Assembly: GCF_003670115.1 (NCBI RefSeq) | Contig: NZ_QQTY01000002.1 | Location: 1,134,423-1,198,422 of the forward strand | Length of the DNA: 64,000 nucleotides | Reading direction: 5' to 3' | From: Natronorubrum halophilum | Lineage (GTDB): Archaea > Halobacteriota > Halobacteria > Halobacteriales > Natrialbaceae | In this document: positions 43,563 to 52,690 of the stretch, piece by piece | Layout: each line of letters opens with the position of its first letter | How positions within the stretch are numbered: the first letter of the stretch is position 1 | Position numbers and translations under genes: made by a program | Notes under the pieces: model-generated | What the model saw: only the letters and a program-made list of their open reading frames with translations | Told to the model about the DNA's origin: nothing | Databases searched by the model: none

Positions 43563-44531
43563 TCACTCTGCCCAGTAGGCTTCACCCGGCTCCGTCTCGA
43601 AGACCGCCCGCTCGAGGAGGTCGACGGCTTTCTCCAGGCCCTCCCGGGAACTCGTCAGCGAGTCCTCGTGTTCGATGCTCAGGGCACTGTCGTAGCCGAC
43701 CATGCGCAGCGTCGAGACGAGGTCCTTCCAGTGGGATTCGTCGTGACCGTAGCCGACCGATCGGAAGAGCCACGAGCGGTTCGGTTCGTCGTCGTAGGCC
43801 GTCGTGTCGAGGACGCCCTTCTCCCGCGCCTGGGCCTCGTAGATCTTGGTATCCTTGGCGTGGAAGTGGTGAATGGCGTCTCGCTCGCCGAGGTACCGGA
43901 TCGCGTCGGTAATCGAGATGCCCTGCCAGTAGAGGTGCGAGGGATCGAAGTTCGCGCCGATACGGTCGCCGGTCTCTTCGCGCAGCCGCGCCATTCCGTG
44001 GGGTTCGTGGACCAGCATGTTCGGGTGCATCTCGATCGCGATATCGACGTCGTGCTCGTCGGCGTACTCGGCCAGTTCGTCCCAGTACGACACCGCCTGC
44101 TCCCACTGGTACTCGAGCGCGTCGGCGTGTTCCGAGGGCCACGGGGCCGTAATCCAGTTCGGCACCTCATCGTCCGGGCCGCCCGCGGGGAGTCCCGAGA
44201 AGCAGGTCACGGTCCCGACCTCGAGCTGGGAGGCGAGTTGAATCGCCTCTCGAAGCTCGAGATCGGCTCGCTCGGCCCGCTCGTCGTCGGGATGCAGCGG
44301 ATTGTTGTGCGTCGCGAGCGCGCTAATCCGCATGTCGTAGCCCTCGAGCAGGTTTCGAACCTCCTGTTGGGCGCTATCGTTGTCGAGGTACTCCGCCCGC
44401 GGCAGGTGATCCTGTCCGGGGTGACCGCCGACGCCGGGTTCGATCGCGCTGACGCCGAGGTCGTCGAGATAGGAGAGCGCTCCCTCGAGCGATTCGTCCG
44501 CCAGCGGCGGGGTGTGAACGCCGATATCCAT
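43563..44531 (-). CDS. Sugar phosphate isomerase/epimerase (xylose-isomerase-like TIM barrel)
   Basis: The 322-residue protein has metal ligands typical of the AP endonuclease 2 fold: Glu in DIAIEMHPNMLVHEP, Asp and His in GANFDPSHLYWQG, His in AIHHFHAKDTKI and Glu in ALSIEHEDSL. It probably isomerises or epimerises a sugar or keto-sugar intermediate. It neighbours a sugar dehydrogenase and an ABC sugar importer on the same strand, which suggests a shared catabolic route. The exact reaction is unknown. Confidence 0.85.
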   Translation of the reverse strand: MDIGVHTPPLADESLEGALSYLDDLGVSAIEPGVGGHPGQDHLPRAEYLDNDSAQQEVRNLLEGYDMRISALATHNNPLHPDDERAERADLELREAIQLASQLEVGTVTCFSGLPAGGPDDEVPNWITAPWPSEHADALEYQWEQAVSYWDELAEYADEHDVDIAIEMHPNMLVHEPHGMARLREETGDRIGANFDPSHLYWQGISITDAIRYLGERDAIHHFHAKDTKIYEAQAREKGVLDTTAYDDEPNRSWLFRSVGYGHDESHWKDLVSTLRMVGYDSALSIEHEDSLTSSREGLEKAVDLLERAVFETEPGEAYWAE

Positions 44532-44618
44532 ACGGAACGACGGACGACGGCCGGGAAAATAAAACGTCCGCTGGCGAACGGACTGCGAGCCGGTGGCGGA
44601 CGGTCCTCCGTCGCTGGC

Positions 44619-44936
44619 CTACAGCACCCGCGGCTCGGGCCGATGTGGGGATCGCGACGTCGAGGGTCTCGGGACGGCCCGGACGAGCGTCGACGCCGGT
44701 TTGTACGCGACCCGGTCGGTCGGTGATTTCCGGGCGACGAGCCTCCAGAACCCCGGGGCGTGAAACGTGATCTCACAGAGCCCCCGCTCGTCGGTCCGCT
44801 TGCGCTTCGAGCCAGCCTCGACGATGGCCCCTTCGATCGGTCGATTCCCCTTATCGCGGGCGCGAACGGTGACCGGCTGTCCGACCGGGACCTCATGACG
44901 ACTGAGCTCGAGGATGAGTGGTCGTTTGACTCTCAT
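44619..44936 (-). CDS. Small carboxypeptidase-regulatory-like (beta-sandwich) protein
   Basis: The 105-residue basic protein has one Ig-like module: RPLILELSRHEVPVGQPVTV, GNRPIEGAIVEAGSKRKRTD, ERGLCEITFHAPGFWRLVAR. The pattern resembles the carboxypeptidase regulatory-like/DUF4198-type domain. A basic Pro/Ser/Arg tail follows (VRAVPRPSTSRSPHRPEPRV). It has no signal peptide. It is a conserved-looking haloarchaeal protein of unknown function. Confidence 0.6.
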   Translation of the reverse strand: MRVKRPLILELSRHEVPVGQPVTVRARDKGNRPIEGAIVEAGSKRKRTDERGLCEITFHAPGFWRLVARKSPTDRVAYKPASTLVRAVPRPSTSRSPHRPEPRVL

Positions 44937-45045
44937 GCGAGAAACTACCACGGGAGCGACGAAAACCCCTCACCTGCAACTGAGCGCGGGTTCCCCGAGC
45001 CGCGTCGAACAACACCTGCGGTGCGTGTCGCCTCCGGCGTGCCGG

Positions 45046-46110
45046 TCACTCGCCGACGGTGATCGTGTGGCCCTCGGCGCTCGAGCGATAGAGCGCGTCG
45101 ATAACCCGCTGGACGGTGAGCGCCTGCTGAACGCTCTCGTCGCTTCCATCGCGGACGATCCGGTCGAAAAACGTCTCCTGTTCGTCCGTGTGCGTGTCGT
45201 TCTGCCGCGTCTCCACGGCCGTATCCTCGAGATGATCCGGCCCGACGTTGCTCGCGGAGTGAAAGCTGAGATCACCCTCGAGCAGGTCGAAGCAGGCGGC
45301 CGATTTCGTTCCACGAACGATGAACTCGTGGTTCGCCGGACGGTTCGTCGCCCACGCCACCTCGAGGGAGATCGTTCGATCGCCGTCACACCGGACGAAC
45401 GCGCTCGCCGAGTCGTCGACGTCGAACCCGGCCGGTCCGGCGTCTTCCCCCCACATCTCGAGATACGCGTACTCCTCGCTCGAGCCGAACTCGCCGCGGG
45501 CGACGCCGTTTACCTCCGTGACCGGTGGATAGTCCAGAAAGAAGAGGGCGAGATCGATGGCGTGGACGCCGAGATCGATGAGGGCTCCGCCCCCGGCGAT
45601 CTGTCGACGGGTAAACCACGAGCCGCGGCCCGGAATACCCCGCCGGCGAACGTAGTTCGCCTCGACGTGAGTGACCTCGCCGAGGTCGCCGCGATCGATC
45701 CGGTTTCGCACGATTTGAACCGTGTTCGCGAAGCGGTTGTTGAAGCCGACCATACTGTGGCCGTCCGACTCGGCTGCCGCGCCGGCGATTCGTCGCGCGC
45801 TCTCGATCGAGTGGGCCAGTGGCTTCTCGAGAAAGACGTGCAGGTCTCGTTCGAAGGCGTCGACGGCGTACTCCTCGTGGTACTTGTTCGGCGTGGTGAT
45901 GATGACGGCGTCGACGGTGTCGTATAGCTCGTGGTGATCCTCGTAGACGTCGACATCGTATCGACGGGCGAACCGCGAGCGTGCTTCGGCGGCGACGTCC
46001 ATGCCACCGACGAGCGACACGCCGAGATCGACGAGTCGCTCCGCGTGGTACTGGCCGATATTTCCGAGGCCAACGATACCCGTCCTGATGTCGTTTCGAT
46101 CGGTTGTCAT
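45046..46110 (-). CDS. Gfo/Idh/MocA family oxidoreductase
   Basis: The 354-residue NAD(P)-dependent sugar dehydrogenase has the Rossmann start TGIVGLGNIGQYHAERLVDL, the conserved EKP motif in LHVFLEKPLAHSIESARRIA, and the catalytic-domain motif GGGALIDLGVHAIDLALFFL with its active-site Asp and His. It probably oxidises a sugar or inositol derivative brought in by the importer encoded upstream. The 171-base gap to that operon holds TTCGATATAGCGGT (minus strand), so it may also have its own promoter. Confidence 0.9.
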   Translation of the reverse strand: MTTDRNDIRTGIVGLGNIGQYHAERLVDLGVSLVGGMDVAAEARSRFARRYDVDVYEDHHELYDTVDAVIITTPNKYHEEYAVDAFERDLHVFLEKPLAHSIESARRIAGAAAESDGHSMVGFNNRFANTVQIVRNRIDRGDLGEVTHVEANYVRRRGIPGRGSWFTRRQIAGGGALIDLGVHAIDLALFFLDYPPVTEVNGVARGEFGSSEEYAYLEMWGEDAGPAGFDVDDSASAFVRCDGDRTISLEVAWATNRPANHEFIVRGTKSAACFDLLEGDLSFHSASNVGPDHLEDTAVETRQNDTHTDEQETFFDRIVRDGSDESVQQALTVQRVIDALYRSSAEGHTITVGE

Positions 46111-46281
46111 TGGTGTGGTGTCATGACCGGTACAGTCTGTTCTCGCACTGATACAGTCGATACCGCTATATCGAATCTTCGCACTGGATCACCTTTTGTC
46201 CGTTGGCGGACGGGGGAGATCTCTCGTGTGAGACGGCCCGGATGACTCGAGACGGTGGATCGACTTGACGGAAGTCCGGAT

Positions 46282-47469
46282 TCAGTCATCCGCTTCCGTC
46301 GCGGCCGTTCCGGGGTCTTGCCCGGAGCGACCGGTGATGTCGTGGACCAGGGCGTCGCCGGTCGCCGTCTCGAAGAGGTGGATTTTCGACCGATCCAGGA
46401 CGACGTCGACGTCCTGTTCCGCCTCGATTTTCGTATCGGGCGTGACGCTCATTAGTAACTGATCCGCCGACGAACTGGGATCTTTTTCCATCGAGCGTTC
46501 GGCGCCTTCCGCGAGGAGCAGATACACGAACACTTCGTCCCCCATCGGCTCGATGACGTCGGACCGGGCGGCGATCGGTGCCGACGGTTGGGCCAGCGAG
46601 TCGGCGTTTTCCGCGAGATGAACGTCCTCCGGCCTGACGCCGACCGTAACTGCGTCGCCGACCGACACCTTCGGGATGGCCGCGGGATCGAGTTCGACGT
46701 CGAAGTTCGGGGTCTCGACCCCGTCTTCGACGAGTTCTCCCTCCGCGAAGTTCATCGACGGCGAGCCGATAAAGCCCGCGACGAACAGGTTCGTGGGTTC
46801 GTTGTAGCAGACCAGTGGCGGGGCGATCTGCTGGAGTTTGCCGTCGTTGAGGACGGCGATCCGGTTCGACATCGTCATCGCCTCGGCCTGGTCGTGGGTG
46901 ACGTAGATCACCGTCGCCTCTAGCTCCCGGTGGAGCCGCTGGAGCTCCGTTCGCATGTGGACGCGCAGTTTCGCGTCGAGATTCGCCAGCGGTTCGTCCA
47001 TCAGGAACACGTCCGGGTTACGGACGATCGCGCGGGCGATGCCGACTCGCTGTTGCTGGCCGCCGGACATCTCCGCCGGCATCCGATCGAGCATCCCCTC
47101 GAGCTGGACGATATCGGCTGCTTGCTCGACGCGACGCCGGACCTCCTCGTCGTCGTACTTCCGGAGCCGCAGTCCGAAGGAGATGTTCTCGTAGACGTCC
47201 ATGTGCGGGAACAGGGCGATATTCTGGAAGACCATCGCGACGCCTCGATCCTTGGGTGCCAGACCGGTGACGTCGTCGTCGCCGATGTACACCCGCCCCT
47301 CCGTCGGCGGCGTCAGTCCAGCGACGGTTTCCATCGTCGTCGACTTCCCACAGCCCGAGGGGCCGACGAAGGTGACGAATTCCCCGTCTTTGACCTCGAG
47401 ACTGATGTCGTCGACCGCCGTTTCTTCTCCGTACCGTTTCGTGACGTTTTCGAGTCGTACTCGTGCCAT
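46282..47469 (-). CDS. Second sugar ABC transporter ATP-binding protein (MalK/UgpC type)
   Basis: The 395-residue ATPase has Walker A GPSGCGKSTTME, ABC signature MSGGQQQRVG, Walker B VFLMDEPLANLDAKLRVHMR and VTHDQAEAMTMSNR, with a C-terminal TOBE domain (VGDAVTVGVRPEDVHLAENA). Translation starts at the ATG at 47469 (MARVRLENVTKRYGEETAVD); the frame is open far upstream but only as a shadow of the permease gene. It is the last gene of a four-gene importer operon, 2 bases after the permease stop. Confidence 0.92.
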   Translation of the reverse strand: MARVRLENVTKRYGEETAVDDISLEVKDGEFVTFVGPSGCGKSTTMETVAGLTPPTEGRVYIGDDDVTGLAPKDRGVAMVFQNIALFPHMDVYENISFGLRLRKYDDEEVRRRVEQAADIVQLEGMLDRMPAEMSGGQQQRVGIARAIVRNPDVFLMDEPLANLDAKLRVHMRTELQRLHRELEATVIYVTHDQAEAMTMSNRIAVLNDGKLQQIAPPLVCYNEPTNLFVAGFIGSPSMNFAEGELVEDGVETPNFDVELDPAAIPKVSVGDAVTVGVRPEDVHLAENADSLAQPSAPIAARSDVIEPMGDEVFVYLLLAEGAERSMEKDPSSSADQLLMSVTPDTKIEAEQDVDVVLDRSKIHLFETATGDALVHDITGRSGQDPGTAATEADD

Positions 47470-47471
47470 TG

Positions 47472-48512
47472 TTATTCTTTGAGTGCTCCTGCGGTGAGTC
47501 CGCTGACGATCTTTTCCTGTGCGATGACCACGAGGATCGCGACGGGGATGACCCCGATGATGCTCGCTGCGGCCATGAGGTTGTACAACACCTGGTACTG
47601 CCCCTGATAGGCGAGGATGCCGTCGAGGATCGGTGCCCAGTTCTGGGGCTGGCCGTCCGTCATCAGGAACGAGAAGAAGAACTCGTTGTAGACGGCGATG
47701 AAGGTCAACACGCCCGCGGTCGCGACGCCCGGCGCCGACAGCGGGATGATGACCCGGAACAGCGCACCCAGACGCGTCGTCCCTTCGACGCGGGCTGCAT
47801 CCTCGAGCCCGTCGGGAATCTGCGCGTAGAACGTCGTCAGGATAAAGATCGCGAGCGGCATGAAGATAGCCGACAGCGGCAACACCAGTGCGCCCGGCGT
47901 GTTGTAGAGGCTGCCGTCCCCGGTGATCGGCTCGAGGATGAAAAACGAGGTGTTGAACAGGTCGTTCAGCGGAATGAAAAAGGCCGCCGGTGGGAAAAAG
48001 GAGATGATCAACACGAGCAACATGAGCGGCGTTTTGCCTGGGAAATCGAGCCTCCCGAAGGCGTAGCCGGCGAGACTCCCGACGACCAACACGACGACCG
48101 TCGAGGCCGTCGCGATGACGAAGCTGTTGAACATGTACCAGTGGAACGGAATCGTCTGGAAGACCTCGACGAACGCGCCCGGATTGAACCCGTTCGGGGT
48201 GAAGATGATGTCCTGCAGTTGGCCTTCGGGCGTCAACGCGACCATGAGCAGCCAGTAGAACGGGAACAGCGTCGTAAAGAGGAAGAAGGTCGCCGCGACG
48301 TAGAACATCGCCCGATAGACCCGTTCCGGGTTCTGGATGGAGTCCGAAGCCCACTGCTGGAACGGACCGCGGTCGAGTTCAGCGTCCCCCGCTTCGAAGA
48401 TGGCCGTCCTGTCACCATCGGGGTGGGATCCGTCGTCTCGAACCGCGGACGTTCCCGGCTCGTCCGTGTCTGCCGTGCGATCGTCGTCGGATGAATCTCG
48501 AGTATCAGTCAT
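47472..48512 (-). CDS. Second sugar ABC transporter permease (MalG-like)
   Basis: The 346-residue permease begins with an acidic hydrophilic stretch of about 65 residues (MTDTRDSSDDDRTADTDEPG and on). Six helices follow, with the EAA-type loop EDAARVEGTTRLGALFRVII. The start at 48512 shares one base with the upstream permease stop (TAATG), a sign of translational coupling. Confidence 0.9.
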   Translation of the reverse strand: MTDTRDSSDDDRTADTDEPGTSAVRDDGSHPDGDRTAIFEAGDAELDRGPFQQWASDSIQNPERVYRAMFYVAATFFLFTTLFPFYWLLMVALTPEGQLQDIIFTPNGFNPGAFVEVFQTIPFHWYMFNSFVIATASTVVVLVVGSLAGYAFGRLDFPGKTPLMLLVLIISFFPPAAFFIPLNDLFNTSFFILEPITGDGSLYNTPGALVLPLSAIFMPLAIFILTTFYAQIPDGLEDAARVEGTTRLGALFRVIIPLSAPGVATAGVLTFIAVYNEFFFSFLMTDGQPQNWAPILDGILAYQGQYQVLYNLMAAASIIGVIPVAILVVIAQEKIVSGLTAGALKE

Positions 48513-49543
48513 TAGTACAGTCCTCCCTCGGTGTCGCGGAAGAACACCACGTACATCGAGATGATCAGGCCGATGACCAGTGCGGTCGCGAACGCGACGG
48601 CGGCCGCCGTCGCGTAGATGCGAGTGCCACCGAACATCGCTTCGACGACGAGACACGTCAGCGACGGCACGGTCGTACAGCCGGCGGTCGATTCGATCAG
48701 TCCGAAGACGCGCATCGCGTCCATCGTTCGGAACAACATCGCGACGAGCAGCGCCGGCATCACGAGCGGGAGCGTGATCATCCTGAAGCGCTGCCACGGC
48801 GACGCACCCGCGACGCGTGCGACGTCGTAGAGGCTTCGATCGACGCTCTGGAGTCCGGCCAGAATGAGCAACGCCATGAACGCCGACGACTTCCAGATGT
48901 CGGCGACGAGGATGATGATAAAGGCGTCCTGACTGTTGGCCAGCGGGCTGGCGCTGAAGACGCCGAGCCACTGCATGAGGTCGGTCCCGAAGCCGACTTC
49001 GGGCTGGAACAGCAAGAAGAAGATCATCCCCTGGATGACGATCGGAACGGCCCAGGGCAGGATGATCGCCACGCGAACCCATCGACGGCCCCTGAACTCC
49101 TGATCTAACACGTAGGCCTGGCCGAAGCCGATGATCGTCTCGAAGAAGACGCTGATGATCGCGAACGCGAGCGTGACGAACAGCGCCTGCTGGAAGAACG
49201 GAACGCCGAGTTCGACGAACGGGAACGATCCCGAGACCGTCACGTCGAGGAACTGCCTCGCGAGTCGGGCGTTCCCGGTGACGATGTCGACGTAGTTGTC
49301 GACGCCGACGAAGCCGCCGAGGGGCTCCAATCCCCGCGTCCGATCCTCGCGCAACGACGTGATGAACGTCGAGATGAGCGGATAGAACGCGATCAGCGTC
49401 AGCAACGCGAACGCCGGGAGCAACAATAGGTACGCGTACGCTGCCTCGCTCAGGCCCTCCATCCAGTTCATGACCGGATTCCCGGTCCGTTCCCGTTCGG
49501 TGCTGGCGTCGCCGCCGGTCAGGATATCCGTATCAGTTGCCAT
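48512..49543 (-). CDS. Second sugar ABC transporter permease (MalF-like)
   Basis: The 343-residue permease has six or more helices and an EAA-type loop YDVARVAGASPWQRFRMITL. It starts MATDTDILTGGDASTERERT, cytoplasmic and hydrophilic. Its ATG at 49543 lies inside the end of the binding-protein gene (11-base overlap), and its stop overlaps the next permease start. Confidence 0.9.
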   Translation of the reverse strand: MATDTDILTGGDASTERERTGNPVMNWMEGLSEAAYAYLLLLPAFALLTLIAFYPLISTFITSLREDRTRGLEPLGGFVGVDNYVDIVTGNARLARQFLDVTVSGSFPFVELGVPFFQQALFVTLAFAIISVFFETIIGFGQAYVLDQEFRGRRWVRVAIILPWAVPIVIQGMIFFLLFQPEVGFGTDLMQWLGVFSASPLANSQDAFIIILVADIWKSSAFMALLILAGLQSVDRSLYDVARVAGASPWQRFRMITLPLVMPALLVAMLFRTMDAMRVFGLIESTAGCTTVPSLTCLVVEAMFGGTRIYATAAAVAFATALVIGLIISMYVVFFRDTEGGLY

Positions 49544-51023
49544 TTTGTTGTGCCACCTCCCTCTCGCTGCCCTCAAGGCGTTCTGCGAGGTCGGCCATCG
49601 CCGCGTCCGGTGCTTTCGCACCGCGGAACGCCGCGTTCACCTCCTGATAGATCAGCGCCGACTGCTCGGGCCAGACGTCCGTCGCTGGACGCGGAATCGC
49701 GTTCTCACTGGCCCGTTCGACCTGATCGGTGTACCGGGCGATCGGACCGATCTCTTCCTCGTCGGCCTCCGTGATCAACTCGATAATCGGCGGCAGGAAT
49801 CCCGCGAGCTCGAGGATCGTGAGCATGACTTCCTCGCTCGTGAACGCCTCGAGAACCTGCAGCGCCTCTTCGCGGCGGTCGGTGTACGGACTCACGGCGA
49901 GGTTCCAGCCGCCGAGCGCCGAGGTCGTACCGCCGACACCGTCGTATTCGGCCTCCTCTTTCGAGACCGCGTAGGGGATCGTCGTCACCCCGAGGTCTTC
50001 GCCGAACGCGTCGTCGCCCCCGGTTTCGGCGATCACGAACGTCCAGTTTCGGTTGGCGACCGCGTTCCCCGCCGAGAAGGGGTTCAGCGACTCCTGCTCG
50101 GTCCACTGGACGATCGCTGACGGGCAGATCTCCGCGTATCCGTCGAGCGCGTTCGGATCGTTTTCGTCGATGAACGTCCGCATCATTCGAATCGCGTCCA
50201 CGACGTTCTCGTCGTCGACGGTGATCGGACGATCGCCCGCGGTGAACAGGTTGTCAGCGCCGCCGAAGTACGCGCCGCCCCACGACGTCATCACCTCGTT
50301 GAACGAACAACAGGACAGTCCCTCGTAGGCGGCGGCCTGCGTCGTAAAGCCGTAGTCGACGCCGCTCTCGGCCATCGCGTCGCTGACGGCCGTCGAGAAC
50401 TCCTCCCACGTGGGCGCTTCCTCGGCCCAGGCGCTGGGATCGTGGCCCCCGTCCTCGATGAGATCCTGCCGGTACACCATGAACCCGAGGTCGGGAAACA
50501 GCGGGAGCGCGTGTAAATCGCCCGTCTCCGGATGCTGTGCCGTCTCGAGGATCGCCTCGAGGTACTCGCTCTCGACACGGTCTAAAACGTCGCTCGGGAA
50601 CTCCTCGCTCAGGTTGGTCGTCTGGTCTCGGAGGATGAAGGGGATCGTCCACCCGCTGTCCATCATGTGGATATCGGGCGGTGCACGACCGGCCTGGAGT
50701 GCGGACTGTGCCCCCTGCATTCGCTGATTGGAGTCGCTGACGACGGTCTGGATTTCGACGCGGATGTCCTCGCTCAGTCCGGCATCCCAGAGGGCCTGCT
50801 GGATCGACGGTTCGTCGCCGTCGCTGTGCATGATCCCTTCGACGTCCGTGGCGGCGGTCATCACCACGGTCCCCGGACTTCGTGTCCCGCTGAGACAACC
50901 AGTGACGGCGACCGCCCCGGCCGCGGTTGCCGCTGGCACGGTCTTCAGGAACGACCGCCGCCGCAGTCGAGGCCGGTCTGACCGACCGTCAGTATCGCGT
51001 CCCATGACCAGTGATTCGTCCAC
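49533..51023 (-). CDS. Second sugar ABC transporter substrate-binding lipoprotein
   Basis: The 496-residue extracellular binding protein has a Tat signal (RRRSFLKTVPAATAAG) and lipobox AVTGC. The mature domain resembles trehalose/maltose-type family 1 binding proteins (APPDIHMMDSGWTIPFILRD, GDLHALPLFPDLGFMVYRQD, GGWNLAVSPYTDRREEALQV). I choose the GTG at 51023 because AGGAGG sits 5 bases upstream, one of the few good Shine-Dalgarno sites here. An ATG at 51005 and a TTG at 51047 are also in frame. It is the first gene of the operon. Confidence 0.88.
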   Translation of the reverse strand: MDESLVMGRDTDGRSDRPRLRRRSFLKTVPAATAAGAVAVTGCLSGTRSPGTVVMTAATDVEGIMHSDGDEPSIQQALWDAGLSEDIRVEIQTVVSDSNQRMQGAQSALQAGRAPPDIHMMDSGWTIPFILRDQTTNLSEEFPSDVLDRVESEYLEAILETAQHPETGDLHALPLFPDLGFMVYRQDLIEDGGHDPSAWAEEAPTWEEFSTAVSDAMAESGVDYGFTTQAAAYEGLSCCSFNEVMTSWGGAYFGGADNLFTAGDRPITVDDENVVDAIRMMRTFIDENDPNALDGYAEICPSAIVQWTEQESLNPFSAGNAVANRNWTFVIAETGGDDAFGEDLGVTTIPYAVSKEEAEYDGVGGTTSALGGWNLAVSPYTDRREEALQVLEAFTSEEVMLTILELAGFLPPIIELITEADEEEIGPIARYTDQVERASENAIPRPATDVWPEQSALIYQEVNAAFRGAKAPDAAMADLAERLEGSEREVAQQNGN

Positions 51024-51464
51024 GTTGTCCTCCTTATGTGTTGGCAATAAATGGTGTAATAATGTGTGAATGTCGGCGTCTCGTTTCGATTATGACGTGC
51101 TTGTTGTTCATCTCGGACTGTCACCGCCTCGAATACGAACTTCTCTCGGCGTCGTCGACCGGCCAATCGAGTATTGATGATCGACGGTCGGCAGGTGCCA
51201 GCAAACGAGCGATGTGCTAGCTCGACGTAAGGCACCGACCGATCGACGGACATCGATTACTCTGTAGCTACTAGACTGGCGGTGACACCGTCGTTCGCGA
51301 CGACTCGCTCGAGACGGGCGTACGATCTGATCCGTGAGAGGATAGTATCCACTGATTAGGCGGCGAGGGGGCACCGAAAAACGCGCTGTTCCGACTCGAG
51401 CAGCGGTCGTCGCCGATTCAGATCACGACTGGTCCGTTCGATCGGTCCGAGAAACCGCCGTCGG
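51024..51464. promoter_or_regulatory. Control region of the second sugar importer operon
   Basis: On the minus strand CATTATTACACC (about 51053-51064) is a likely TATA box, placing transcription start near 51035, directly ahead of AGGAGG and the GTG at 51023. Further up, 51258-51273 read on the minus strand gives TAGTAGCTACAGAGTA. It differs at one base from TACT-N7-GAGTA, the sugar-regulator TrmB site described in Halobacterium. The site is 235 bp from the start codon, so the match is only suggestive. No gene is seen in the rest. Confidence 0.45.
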
Positions 51465-52532
51465 TCACTCCGCTTCGAGCGTCGGCGGTTCGTGGCGACC
51501 GATGTGTATCTCGTGAGCTTCGATATCTTCCAGAGCGGCAACGCGCCCGCCCACGGTGACCTCCTCGCCGTCGACGGTCTCCAGGGTGAGTGCGGCGACT
51601 TCCTCGCTCACTTCGAAGGAGACGTCGAGGATGCGGCCGCGGACGACGCGTTGGCCGCCGACTTCGACGTCTCGGCCGTCGATCGTCGCGTAGAACTCCC
51701 CGCCGTCGTTGATGATGTCTTTGACGCACCGACGGATCGAGGCGTACTTTCGGGGGTAGTAGCGTGCCGTCCCGTCCTCGCCCAGGGTCCGCTCGGCGGT
51801 CGTCCAGAGGACGGTCCCGAAGAAACCGGAGACGAGAAAGCCGAGGGCGGAACGGTTGAAGATGACACCGTAGCGGTCTTGATCGTCGCGGAGGGCGTCC
51901 TGCGTCGCGTACATCGAGTAGTTGCCGTCCGCGACGGCGACGACCGGCGTCGTGATCCCCCGTCGCGCTCGAGTCGTCGTCGCGACTTCGAGATAGTCGT
52001 ACTCGTCCGGATCGGGCGCCTCGTTGGCCGGCGTCACGATCAGATCGACGCTCACGCCGGCGTCGACGGCTTCCCTCAGATCCTCCTCGAACCGCGTCAA
52101 CAGATCCGGCGTCAGCGACAGCGAGAGTTCGTACTCGGCGTCGTCGATGACCTCCTCGAGGTAGCGCAGAATCGTCGATCGCGACTTCACGAGGGAGACG
52201 GCCTCCGTGTCACGGGCCGGGGCGGTGTATCGCGCCTCGAGTTTGCTGATCATCTCCTCTAAGGAGTGTTGGACGTTCTCGAAGGCTTCGTCGGGATCGA
52301 TCGCGACGACCTTCATCGGGCGTGATTCACGGAGTTCGACGAGTCCGCGGTCGCTCAAACTGCGTACCGTGTCGTAGACGCGCGGCTGTGGAATATCGGT
52401 TCGGTCGGCGATCTCGCTCGCGGTGAGCTGTCCCTGCTCTAACACGGTGAGATAGGCGTCGATCTCGTACTCGCCGAGATTGAACCGGTCCCCGACCTGT
52501 TCGACGGTCGAGCGAAGTTCGTCTGGTGCCAT
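51465..52532 (-). CDS. trmB: TrmB family sugar-responsive transcriptional regulator
   Basis: The 355-residue protein has an N-terminal winged helix ([40 protein letters not shown]), a coiled linker (about 85-110), a PLD-like middle domain ([20 protein letters not shown]) and a C-terminal sugar-binding domain (about 240-355). TrmB proteins bind sugars and switch between repressing transporters and activating gluconeogenesis. It lies directly upstream of and in the same orientation as the sugar importer operon, which is its most likely target. A palindrome ATAAATGATTTAT (52557-52569) lies just upstream of its start. Confidence 0.93.
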   Translation of the reverse strand: MAPDELRSTVEQVGDRFNLGEYEIDAYLTVLEQGQLTASEIADRTDIPQPRVYDTVRSLSDRGLVELRESRPMKVVAIDPDEAFENVQHSLEEMISKLEARYTAPARDTEAVSLVKSRSTILRYLEEVIDDAEYELSLSLTPDLLTRFEEDLREAVDAGVSVDLIVTPANEAPDPDEYDYLEVATTTRARRGITTPVVAVADGNYSMYATQDALRDDQDRYGVIFNRSALGFLVSGFFGTVLWTTAERTLGEDGTARYYPRKYASIRRCVKDIINDGGEFYATIDGRDVEVGGQRVVRGRILDVSFEVSEEVAALTLETVDGEEVTVGGRVAALEDIEAHEIHIGRHEPPTLEAE

Positions 52533-52690
52533 ATACCACGCGTACGCTCCCGACGGATAAATGATTTATTATGCACTGAGTAGCACCTCTTTTCGAAATT
52601 GGGTTGTTTCGAACACTGCGTCGCCTATCGCCCGACAACGCGAGTGTGAAGGTCAGAACGCTTAACCACTGCCGGCATGAGTGTGTTGCC

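Noticed and set aside
46282..48354. A 690-codon open frame ending with the second importer ATPase
   Set aside because: The first 295 codons are a shadow of the permease gene in another frame (Arg/Pro/Gly-rich, no homology). The ATPase starts at the ATG at 47469, just after the permease stop.
47472..49082. A longer version of the second permease starting at 49082
   Set aside because: The added part overlaps the other permease out of frame and has shadow composition. The ATG at 48512 fits the TAATG overlap and the protein family.
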